From the NCBI GenBank assembly GCA_903848275.1, contig CAINGB010000043.1, forward strand, positions 1 through 41,298: a DNA stretch of 41,298 nucleotides, given 5' to 3'. The notes under the pieces are model-generated. The model did not search any database and was not told the DNA's origin. It saw only the letters and a program-made list of their open reading frames with translations. The stretch comes from Candidatus Uhrbacteria bacterium. GTDB taxonomy: Bacteria; Patescibacteriota; Patescibacteriia; UBA9934. This document shows positions 1-6,333 of this stretch, one piece after another (within the stretch, counting starts at the first letter, position 1; each line of letters starts with the position of its first letter). The position numbers were made by a program, and so were the translations under genes.

Positions 1-30
1 GAGACAAAAAAGACCGATACTAAGGCCTAA
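1..30 (+). CDS. rpsB: Probable 3' end of rpsB (ribosomal protein uS2), partial
   Basis: Frame 1 reads a short hydrophilic Lys/Thr/Asp tail (E-T-K-K-T-D-T-K-A) ending in TAA at 28-30. Only nine codons are visible, so the sequence does not identify the protein. The call rests on the very common bacterial order rpsB-tsf and on the charged, disordered tail that uS2 proteins often carry. The stop lies 24 bases before the tsf start codon, as expected for an operon. Confidence 0.45.
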   Translation, partial: ETKKTDTKA

Positions 31-54
31 ATAGAACTTCCTAAAAATTACCCT

Positions 55-651
55 ATGGCAATTACCGCAAGTGAGGTAGCGAAGTTGCGAGACACAACTG
101 GGGCCGGCATGATGGATGCCAAGAACGCGTTGACGGAAGCTAATGGCGACATGGAGAAAGCAATCGATATTCTCCGCAAGTCGGGCGCCGCTAAGATGGC
201 TAAGAAGAGTGACCGTGCAACTGGTGAAGGCCGCGTGCATTGCTACAGCCATGGTAACGGTAAGATTGGCGTGCTTGTGGAAGTCATGTGTGAAACAGAC
301 TTTGTAGGCCGCAATGAGCAGTTCGTTGAGCTCTGTAATGACATCGCCATGCACATCGCGGCGAGCGCTCCACTCTACATTTCTCGCGACCAGGTGCCAG
401 TGGAAGCTGTGGAAAAGGAGAAGACGTTTGTGACGGAAAGCTTGGCCGATGAGAAAAAGCCAGCGGAAATCATCGCCAAGATTGTGGATGGCCGCATGAG
501 CAAGTACTTCGCTGACATCTGCTTGATGGAGCAAGCCTTCATCAAGGACGACTCTATGACAGTTGGCCAGTTACTGGAAAGCAAGATTCTCTCGATTGGT
601 GAGAATATCCGCATCGGTCGCTTCTCCCGCATTCAATTAGGCGCCGAGTAA
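55..651 (+). CDS. tsf: Elongation factor Ts
   Basis: EF-Ts is the nucleotide exchange factor that recycles EF-Tu-GDP in the cytoplasm. The 198-residue protein opens with the UBA-like domain typical of the family (ITASEVAKLRDTTGAGMMDAKNAL, quoted in part: TTGAGMMDAKNAL at about 14-26). Around residue 79 it carries the core signature CETDFVGRNEQF, which contacts EF-Tu. The C-terminal half (SKYFADICLMEQAFIKD) matches the usual terminal subdomain. It is short compared with the E. coli protein (about 280 residues), like other minimal EF-Ts proteins. The ATG at 55 is the natural start because the UBA helix begins at once. Codons often end in C or G (ATC, CGC, AAG), as expected of a highly expressed gene. 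A terminator follows directly. Confidence 0.97.
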   Translation: MAITASEVAKLRDTTGAGMMDAKNALTEANGDMEKAIDILRKSGAAKMAKKSDRATGEGRVHCYSHGNGKIGVLVEVMCETDFVGRNEQFVELCNDIAMHIAASAPLYISRDQVPVEAVEKEKTFVTESLADEKKPAEIIAKIVDGRMSKYFADICLMEQAFIKDDSMTVGQLLESKILSIGENIRIGRFSRIQLGAE

Positions 652-668
652 TCGATAAACGAAAAAAA

Positions 669-704
669 ACATCCCGATCGCTTTATCGCGACCGGGATGT
701 TTTT
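669..704 (+). terminator. Intrinsic terminator after tsf
   Basis: A 13-base arm at 669-681 pairs with 688-700 (ACATCCCGATCGC against GCGACCGGGATGT, one A-C mismatch) around a 6-base loop. A run of T follows and A residues precede the stem. It separates the translation operon from gapA. Confidence 0.9.
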
Positions 705-705
705 A

Positions 706-714
706 TGCTATACT
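706..714 (+). promoter_or_regulatory. Extended -10 promoter element of the gapA operon
   Basis: TGCTATACT fits the extended -10 form TGnTATAAT, with TATACT at 709-714. Transcription should start near 721, about 22 bases before the ATG at 743. No clear -35 is seen, because the expected position lies within the tsf terminator stem. Confidence 0.6.
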
Positions 715-742
715 TGGTGTAGATAATTTTGTGTTTCATTTT

Positions 743-1813
743 ATGGCGAACATTGCCATCAACGGGTTTGGGAGAATCGGGCGGAATGTGCTAAAGGTTG
801 GTTGGGGAAAACCAGGCTTTAAAGTTGTGGCGATTAATGATTTGACTGATGCTGCGACGCTAGCTTATTTGTTGCGTCACGATACTAATTATGGAACGTG
901 GTCGGTGCCGGTAAGTGCCAAAGGCAAGGACTTGCTGATTGATGGGCGAGTGGTGCCGGTATATGCGGAGAAGGATCCGAGTGTTTTGCCGTGGAAGAAA
1001 TTGAAAGTAGACGTGGTGATTGAGTCAACTGGTTTTTTTGTGACAGAGGAGGGCTCCATGGCGCATATTAAGGCTGGGGCAAAGCGGGTAGTAATTTCGG
1101 CGCCAGCTAAAGGCGGCAATGTGCCAACTTACGTGCTTGGTGTTAATGATGGAAAATTGCAGATGGAAGTAGCGAAGGTTATTAATAATGCTTCTTGTAC
1201 CACGAATAGCGTAGCGCCAGTGACGGCTGTGATGGATGAAGAGTTTGGGATTGCTAAAGCAATGCTGACGACGGTGCATGGCATGACAGCCTCGCAATCA
1301 TTGGTCGACTCACCAAAACGAGATTTGCGCGAAGGTCGGGCAGCGAGTGAGAATATTATTCCGACGACGACTGGGGCGGCGATTGCGGTAACGCAGACCT
1401 TGCCGCAACTTAAAGGGAAGTTTGACGGCTTGAGTATTCGCGTGCCGGTACCGACGGTTTCCTTGTCTGACATGACGTTTGTACTGAAGAGAAAGGTCAC
1501 TAAGGAAGAGGTCAATGACGCTTTGATTAAGGCTGCCAGAAGCACGCGTTGGAAGGGCATTCTTGGTGTAACTAATGAATTGCTAGTGTCGAGCGACTTT
1601 GTAGGCGATCCGCATTCCGCGATTGTCGACTTGGCGTTGACGAACGTGGTCGACGGCGATTTGGTGAAGGTGGTTGCTTGGTACGATAATGAATGGGGCT
1701 ATGCTAATCGGCTGGCGGAGATTGCACTTGATTTAGCCCCGATAAAAGCTGCAGTGATTAAGAAGGCTAAGACTACAAAAGTAAAAACTTCTAAAACTAA
1801 GTCTAAGAAATAA
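743..1813 (+). CDS. gapA: Glyceraldehyde-3-phosphate dehydrogenase
   Basis: Type I GAPDH converts glyceraldehyde-3-phosphate, NAD+ and phosphate to 1,3-bisphosphoglycerate. The N-terminus holds the Rossmann motif INGFGRIGRN, and AINDLT (about 31-36) supplies the acidic residue that usually favours NAD+ over NADP+. Catalytic Cys152 sits in NNASCTTNSVAPV and the partner His179 in LTTVHGMT. SENIIPTTTGAA and WYDNEWGYANR are also present. Length is 356 residues including an unusual C-terminal tail of about 20 residues rich in Lys and Thr. The ATG at 743 was chosen because the Rossmann strand starts directly after it; an in-frame GTG at 731 would add four residues. It heads a run with doxX, ndh and pgk, separated by 1-3 bases. 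Confidence 0.97.
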   Translation: MANIAINGFGRIGRNVLKVGWGKPGFKVVAINDLTDAATLAYLLRHDTNYGTWSVPVSAKGKDLLIDGRVVPVYAEKDPSVLPWKKLKVDVVIESTGFFVTEEGSMAHIKAGAKRVVISAPAKGGNVPTYVLGVNDGKLQMEVAKVINNASCTTNSVAPVTAVMDEEFGIAKAMLTTVHGMTASQSLVDSPKRDLREGRAASENIIPTTTGAAIAVTQTLPQLKGKFDGLSIRVPVPTVSLSDMTFVLKRKVTKEEVNDALIKAARSTRWKGILGVTNELLVSSDFVGDPHSAIVDLALTNVVDGDLVKVVAWYDNEWGYANRLAEIALDLAPIKAAVIKKAKTTKVKTSKTKSKK

Positions 1814-1814
1814 T

Positions 1815-2309
1815 ATGCGCACAGAAGCTCTGACCGATCGTTTAATGAAAGTCACACATACGCCATTATTCAGTGTAGGCTTTGTAGCCCTAAGGTTAAC
1901 AATTGGTTTAGAATTCTTTTGGGCTGGCGTGACTAAGTTTGGTGGTTGGAGTGCGGCCGGATATTTGCAGTCAGCGGATGGCCCTTTGGCTGGTTGGTTT
2001 CATGCGTTAGCTGGTAGTGGGGTCATCGATGCCTTGAATATGTGGGGCTTGACCTTAATTGGTTTAGCTTTGATTTTAGGGTTATTAGTAAGGCCAGCTA
2101 GTATGTTTGGCATATTGCTAATGGTTCTGTATTACTTGGCGCATTTTGTTGGTAACACGGCAAATGGTTATATTGATACACATATTATTCAGATCGCTGC
2201 TTTATTGATGTTTAGCGCTGGAGGAGCTGGTCATGTTTTCGGCTTGAACGGTTTAGTAGCGAATATGATGCGTAAGCCTAACGTAGTTATGAAGTTCTTG
2301 CTTGGCTAA
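1815..2309 (+). CDS. DoxX family membrane protein
   Basis: This 164-residue hydrophobic protein has about four transmembrane segments and the layout of the DoxX/DoxD family. The N-terminal segment reads LRLTIGLEFFWAGVTKFGGW, with the family-typical F-x-x-x-G-x-x-K element; later segments include MWGLTLIGLALILGLLVRPA and a C-terminal ALLMFSAGGAGHVFGL. DoxX-like proteins include the small subunit of thiosulfate:quinone oxidoreductase and partners in membrane redox complexes, but many have no proven role. The gene starts one base after gapA and ends one base before the NADH dehydrogenase-like gene, so the three are almost certainly co-transcribed. That arrangement suggests a membrane partner for the flavoprotein. 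The exact reaction cannot be read from the sequence. Confidence 0.85.
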   Translation: MRTEALTDRLMKVTHTPLFSVGFVALRLTIGLEFFWAGVTKFGGWSAAGYLQSADGPLAGWFHALAGSGVIDALNMWGLTLIGLALILGLLVRPASMFGILLMVLYYLAHFVGNTANGYIDTHIIQIAALLMFSAGGAGHVFGLNGLVANMMRKPNVVMKFLLG

Positions 2310-2310
2310 T

Positions 2311-3564
2311 ATGATAGACCGGCAACGCATCGTCATTTTGGGGGGTGGCTTTGCCGGCGTCAACGTCGCGCAACATTTGGTTAAGTTAGCTAAGAATAAC
2401 GAGGAGATAATTCTGGTAGCAGCTGGCAAGACGCATACTTTTACGCCGTGGTTGTACGAGATTGCTACGGCTAAGGCTGATGAATGTAGCAAGAATGAAA
2501 AGAAGTGCATGAGTAAGACGGCGGACATTCCGCTGACATTTTTAGGCCCACAAGTGACGGTTAAACAGGCAGTAGTAACTGGACTTGATACTGCCCATAA
2601 CCATGTTTTGTTAGCCGGGGGACACACGCTACACTACGATTCTTTGGTTGTGGCATTGGGTAGCGAGATGGCTTACTTTGGTATTCCCGGCTTGCAGAAG
2701 TTGGCGTTGACTCTCAAAACAACGGCGGACGCTTTAGCTATTCGTCGACGAATCGGTGAACTCGTTACCTGTTTAAAACGTGGTGATTGCTCACAAATTA
2801 AAATAGTGATTGGTGGAGCTGGTCCTAACGGTGTTGAATTGGCAGCTGAGCTGGCGACGATGATGCTTGGTTTAGTGCGGCGGCGAGTTTTGGCTCGCGA
2901 TACGGTGCGTATTACCTTGGTTGATGGTGGTGAACGAGTGCTCGGCATGATGACGCCGAAGATTTCGCGGTTAGCAGGACATAGGCTACGTGTGTTGGGT
3001 GTGAAGGTGTTGCTTAATACTCGGATTAACGAGGTTAAGGTGGATGAGGTGATGGTCAAAAAGGGAGAGAAGTTATTGACATTGCCAAGTGATTGCACTA
3101 TTTGGACTGGTGGCGTGCAGCCAGCTGAGGTACTCAAGAATTTTGCTGTGCCGAAGGATCCACGCGGCAGAATTTTGGTCGAGCAGACGTTCGAAGTGCA
3201 AAAACAAGCGAATATCTTTGCGCTTGGCGATGCCGCTATGTTTGTCGATACGGCCAGTAAATTAACGTTGCCGCAAACGGCACAGGCGGCGGAGCAAGCG
3301 GCGCCAATGGTGGCTGCTAATGTGTTGCGAGCTTTGCGCAGAACCAAGCTGGTGACATACAAAGCACGGCAAAAATGGCCGTATTCAATTGCTATTGGCG
3401 GTAATTATGCATTGTTGGGTTACGGTAATTTAGTATTGAGCGGTTGGCTTGGTTATGTGGTGCGACGCTTGGTTGATTTGCGGTATTTCTGGAATATTTT
3501 GCCAGCCATGACTGCCATAAAATTTTGGTTAAAAGGAGTGCTTGAGTATAGAAAGAATGACTAA
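2311..3564 (+). CDS. ndh: NAD(P)/FAD-dependent oxidoreductase, type II NADH dehydrogenase-like
   Basis: The protein has the two-Rossmann fold of the pyridine nucleotide-disulfide oxidoreductase class. The FAD-binding motif VILGGGFAGVNVA lies at the N-terminus, the NAD(P)H-binding motif IVIGGAGPNGVELAAEL at about 165-181 and the second FAD motif IFALGDAAMF at about 302. There is no CxxxxC redox disulfide, which argues for an NDH-2-like enzyme passing electrons from NADH to a quinone or other membrane acceptor. The C-terminal 45 residues (GYGNLVLSGWLGYVVRRLVDL and an aromatic stretch) look like an amphipathic membrane anchor, as in NDH-2. The ATG at 2311 follows the doxX stop by one base; a TTG at 2302 would overlap doxX. 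Specific acceptor unknown. Confidence 0.85.
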   Translation: MIDRQRIVILGGGFAGVNVAQHLVKLAKNNEEIILVAAGKTHTFTPWLYEIATAKADECSKNEKKCMSKTADIPLTFLGPQVTVKQAVVTGLDTAHNHVLLAGGHTLHYDSLVVALGSEMAYFGIPGLQKLALTLKTTADALAIRRRIGELVTCLKRGDCSQIKIVIGGAGPNGVELAAELATMMLGLVRRRVLARDTVRITLVDGGERVLGMMTPKISRLAGHRLRVLGVKVLLNTRINEVKVDEVMVKKGEKLLTLPSDCTIWTGGVQPAEVLKNFAVPKDPRGRILVEQTFEVQKQANIFALGDAAMFVDTASKLTLPQTAQAAEQAAPMVAANVLRALRRTKLVTYKARQKWPYSIAIGGNYALLGYGNLVLSGWLGYVVRRLVDLRYFWNILPAMTAIKFWLKGVLEYRKND

Positions 3565-3567
3565 AAT

Positions 3568-4650
3568 ATGATTATTTTAAAAACTTGGAAGGCTGGTGAT
3601 ATTAAGCGTGGCACGAGGGTGCTATTGCGAATTGATGCCAACGTCGACCTAGTGCGTGGTCGAGCGGTAATCGGCAAACATGATAAGATTGCCAAGGCCT
3701 TGCCGGAGATTTTAAAGTTACAAGCGCGAGGTGCGGCGATTATTATCATGACGCATTTGGGACGACCGCGCGGGAAGCAGACGGAGTTTAGTGTAGCGCC
3801 GATTGCTAAGGCGATGGGGAAGGCGCTCGGGACGAAGATTGCGGTAGCAGAAGACGTGGTTGGGAAGGACGCTTTAAGATTAGCGTCGACGATTAAACCC
3901 GGGCAAATAATAATGCTGGAAAATTTACGATTTGATAAACGGGAAGAAGCTAATGATGAGACGTTGGCTGAGTTGCTGGCGAGTTTTGGTGATGTTTATG
4001 TGAATAATGCGTTTGGGGTTTGTCACCGGGCCCATGCCTCGGTGGCGGCAATAACTAAGTTTTTGCCGAGTTTTGCCGGCGGCTTGTTGGTAGAAGAAGT
4101 GAAGCAGTTGTCAGCACCAATGAAGAAGCCGTTTGTGTTGATAGTTGGTGGAAATAAGTTGGAGACTAAGGTGCCGTTGTTGTCGACGCTCGGCGTGAAA
4201 GCAGATTTGGTGATAGTTGGTAGTGGGCTGTTGCCAGCTTTTAAGAAGGGGCGCTTGTCGACGGAAGCAAAAACGGTGATTGATTTACTTGGCGATAGGT
4301 TGCGCTTGCCGCTTGATACGAGAGTCAATCAAAAAGGCAGTGTGATAGATCTTGGACGAGCAACGGAACAAATTTTGCCGACATGGTTGCGGGGGGCGAA
4401 GACGATAGTTTGGAATGGACCGGTCGGCTTGGTGGAGGAGCGAGCAGGTGCGGCGGGGACTAAGGCATTAATGAAGGCGATTGTTGGCGTGCATGGAGCG
4501 CGCAGCATTGTGGGCGGTGGATCCACCGTGGCGTTGGTGGAAAATAGTACTTTTGCTAGTAAATTTACTTTGCTCTCCACAGGCGGTGGGGCCATGTTGG
4601 AGTTTTTGAGCGGGGCGAAGATGCCGGGTTTAGAAGGACTGAGGGGTTGA
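3568..4650 (+). CDS. pgk: Phosphoglycerate kinase
   Basis: Pgk transfers the phosphate of 1,3-bisphosphoglycerate to ADP. Visible family motifs are VLLRIDANVDL near residue 20 (usual form RxDxNVP), THLGRPRG at about 62-69, MLENLRFDKREEAND, the substrate loop VNNAFGVCHRAHAS, GGNKLETKVPLL at about 194, WNGPVGLVE at about 282 and the glycine-rich nucleotide loop SIVGGGSTVALVE at about 313. At 360 residues it is shorter than the usual 390-400, with shortening spread over loops rather than loss of a domain. It is the last gene of the gapA operon. Its TGA stop at 4648-4650 lies inside the TTGACT element assigned to the next gene. Confidence 0.95.
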   Translation: MIILKTWKAGDIKRGTRVLLRIDANVDLVRGRAVIGKHDKIAKALPEILKLQARGAAIIIMTHLGRPRGKQTEFSVAPIAKAMGKALGTKIAVAEDVVGKDALRLASTIKPGQIIMLENLRFDKREEANDETLAELLASFGDVYVNNAFGVCHRAHASVAAITKFLPSFAGGLLVEEVKQLSAPMKKPFVLIVGGNKLETKVPLLSTLGVKADLVIVGSGLLPAFKKGRLSTEAKTVIDLLGDRLRLPLDTRVNQKGSVIDLGRATEQILPTWLRGAKTIVWNGPVGLVEERAGAAGTKALMKAIVGVHGARSIVGGGSTVALVENSTFASKFTLLSTGGGAMLEFLSGAKMPGLEGLRG

Positions 4651-4675
4651 CTTTTTGGCGAATCTTAGTTAGGTT
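4647..4675 (+). promoter_or_regulatory. Putative promoter of the 4744 gene (TTGACT -35)
   Basis: TTGACT at 4647-4652 overlaps the pgk stop codon. A 17-base spacer leads to TAGGTT at 4670-4675, a weak -10 match. The same TTGACTTTT string stands upstream of the paralogue at 6334, and TTGACTT upstream of the minus-strand gene at 22608. Repetition before three genes of similar composition is the main support. Confidence 0.45.
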
Positions 4676-4680
4676 TTAGG

Positions 4681-4712
4681 GGCTCGAGTAGTTCGAGCCT
4701 GGTTCTTTAACA
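4681..4712 (+). promoter_or_regulatory. Leader hairpin followed by boxA-like antitermination sequence
   Basis: A 7-bp hairpin (GGCTCGA at 4681-4687 with TCGAGCC at 4693-4699) is followed at once by GGTTCTTTAACA at 4701-4712. The latter matches the E. coli rRNA boxA TGCTCTTTAACA at 10 of 12 positions. The order hairpin then boxA is that of rrn leaders (boxB-boxA). It lies 31 bases before the start codon of the 479-residue protein. Confidence 0.5.
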
Positions 4713-4743
4713 TGTTGCTAGCTTTGACTAGCGAGGAGGCGAG

Positions 4744-6183
4744 ATGGCTGGACGAATTGTACGACGGCACGGCAAGAAGAAACTGGTTCTGACCAACGCA
4801 GGGATGGATCTGCTGATTGCCAAGGGGGAGCATACGGCGGTGACGCTGTTGATGGCGGCCTTGCTGAATGCTGACTGCGTTACCTACTCGCAGCTGATCC
4901 ATAAGCTGCGGTGGCCGACGAGCGAGTTGCGCGACACTACTTCGGCTACCAGCAAGCATCTGTCCATGGTCAGCCAAGCGGGCAAGATTGACCCGGCGAG
5001 CATCGTTGAGGTGTTCTCGATAATGTCTGTGCCGCTGCTCGATGGTTACAACCTGAAGACCGAACAGCGCGTGATGACGACGGCCGACTATGTGTGCGGT
5101 GCGGCCGCTTATCTCAATCGATTGTTCCGTACGGGCAAGCTCGGCGGACGGGACATTTGGAGCGAGGTGCAGAAGGAGTCGCCTTCGCAGGCGGTGCTCG
5201 AAGCGCTTATGCTGGTGGTACAGCCAGCTATGCGTGACCCACAGAAGTCACAGGTGATCATGCCTGAGTCGCTCCAACGGAACTGCCAGGCCTACGGACT
5301 GACCTTGACCGGCAACTGTGCGGTGACGTTGTACGACCTGTTGGCCGACGAGCTGGAGGCGTTGCGTCAGGCTGAGTTGGCGCAGGCGCGGCAGACGGTG
5401 GAGTCGGAGGTGGCAGCCGTGCTTGTTGACGAGGTGTCGGTGGTGACTGAGCCGCTGGTGGAAATTGTTCCTGCGAGCGCAGTGACGGAGGTTGCAACGA
5501 TGTCCGCTGTGACAGAACCGACCGCCGAGCCGACGACCGAGACGGTTGAGCAATTGCCTACGGTGATCAGCACCACGCCAGTTAAGGCGGAGATCTACCG
5601 CGTGGTCAAGGCCGTGTTGATGGAGCTGGAGGCTACTGGTTGGCCGCCTGGCAAGCTCGACATGAACTTGCTGAAGGGGGCTGTGCGGTTGGTGCAGCCG
5701 AACTGCTTGCAGCCGGCGACGGTGGTGTCTACGATGAAGGGCGTGTTCTGGGGGCGTGTCAGTCGGGGCTTGTATCAGATGAGGGATGTCTCGGTCAGTA
5801 TCGAGGTCGGTCAACCCAAGGTGGTGCCAGTAAAGGTGACACCAGCTCAGGTGCGGAAGTTGGTGACAGCCCTGAAGACTGGCAAGTTTGAGCTTGAACC
5901 TGAGGTCGAATCTGAGGTGACGACCAACCCGGAGAACACACAGGAGGTCTTCCGGCGCCTGTTGCAGGGCCAGGTCAGGGAGCAGGAGCAGGGATTGCAG
6001 CAGCGACAGGTGGAGCTGGAGCAGCGGGAGCGGAACCTGGTCAAGGTGCAGGCAGCAATCGACGCGGCCCTGACCAGGAAGGCCGAGATGGAGGCGGATT
6101 TGGTAGTTTGGCGCGTTGCCAATGAACCGCTCATGACGGTGGCGGTGGAGAAGCTCAGCCACTTACGGGCTTTGCTCAAGTAA
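4744..6183 (+). CDS. Uncharacterised protein, short paralogue of the two-gene GWP-repeat family
   Basis: I do not recognise this 479-residue protein. It has four visible parts. Residues about 12-200 form a domain that aligns along its whole length with the N-terminus of the next gene (shared features: LVLT, SKHL, KIDP, QRVM, AD, YLN, RP/QPA, YGLTLTG). A linker rich in Val, Glu, Thr and Pro follows (about 205-275). One copy of a repeat of about 115 residues is marked by GWP at 299-301. The C-terminus (about 395-479) is a Gln/Glu-rich coiled coil ending in HLRALLK, shared with the paralogue. The pattern of hydrophobics and the SKHL...DGYNL ending in the N-domain weakly recall a winged helix; that is inference. 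GAGGAGG before the ATG is a strong ribosome binding site, rare in this window. Codons are richer in third-position G and C than those of pgk or murD. Confidence 0.9.
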   Translation: MAGRIVRRHGKKKLVLTNAGMDLLIAKGEHTAVTLLMAALLNADCVTYSQLIHKLRWPTSELRDTTSATSKHLSMVSQAGKIDPASIVEVFSIMSVPLLDGYNLKTEQRVMTTADYVCGAAAYLNRLFRTGKLGGRDIWSEVQKESPSQAVLEALMLVVQPAMRDPQKSQVIMPESLQRNCQAYGLTLTGNCAVTLYDLLADELEALRQAELAQARQTVESEVAAVLVDEVSVVTEPLVEIVPASAVTEVATMSAVTEPTAEPTTETVEQLPTVISTTPVKAEIYRVVKAVLMELEATGWPPGKLDMNLLKGAVRLVQPNCLQPATVVSTMKGVFWGRVSRGLYQMRDVSVSIEVGQPKVVPVKVTPAQVRKLVTALKTGKFELEPEVESEVTTNPENTQEVFRRLLQGQVREQEQGLQQRQVELEQRERNLVKVQAAIDAALTRKAEMEADLVVWRVANEPLMTVAVEKLSHLRALLK

Positions 6184-6211
6184 GCGTTCGTGCTCGTGGT
6201 TAGCCACGGGT

Positions 6212-6252
6212 GACCGGGTGGGTGCAGTTGCACTTGCCCGGTCTTTATTTTA
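6212..6252 (+). terminator. Intrinsic terminator after the 479-residue protein gene
   Basis: Fifteen bases at 6212-6226 pair fully with 6229-6243 across a 2-base loop (GACCGGGTGGGTGCA with TGCACTTGCCCGGTC, three G-T pairs). TTTATTTTA follows. Confidence 0.9.
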
Positions 6253-6281
6253 TTGACTTTTCGTCTAGTGATAGGCAAGAT
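6253..6281 (+). promoter_or_regulatory. Putative promoter of the 6334 gene (TTGACT -35)
   Basis: TTGACT at 6253-6258, a 17-base spacer and CAAGAT at 6276-6281. The -10 is weak. The TTGACTTTT string is identical to the one at 4647. Confidence 0.45.
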
Positions 6282-6282
6282 A

Positions 6283-6314
6283 GGCCCGTTCTTTAACAAA
6301 TACTGGCTCGGGCC
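6283..6314 (+). promoter_or_regulatory. boxA-like sequence within a leader hairpin
   Basis: CGTTCTTTAACA at 6287-6298 matches rRNA boxA at 10 of 12 positions and shares the 11-mer GTTCTTTAACA with the leader at 4701. GGCCCG (6283-6288) and CGGGCC (6309-6314) are perfectly complementary, so boxA would lie largely in the loop of a hairpin here rather than after one. Confidence 0.5.
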
Positions 6315-6333
6315 AGTTACCAAGGAGTTCGTC

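Noticed and set aside
5248-6162. Long minus-strand open frame (about 300 residues) opposite the 479-residue gene
   Set aside because: Its product is a His/Leu/Arg-rich string without domain pattern, as expected when the opposite strand has GC-rich third positions. Plus-strand coding is supported by the paralogue alignment.
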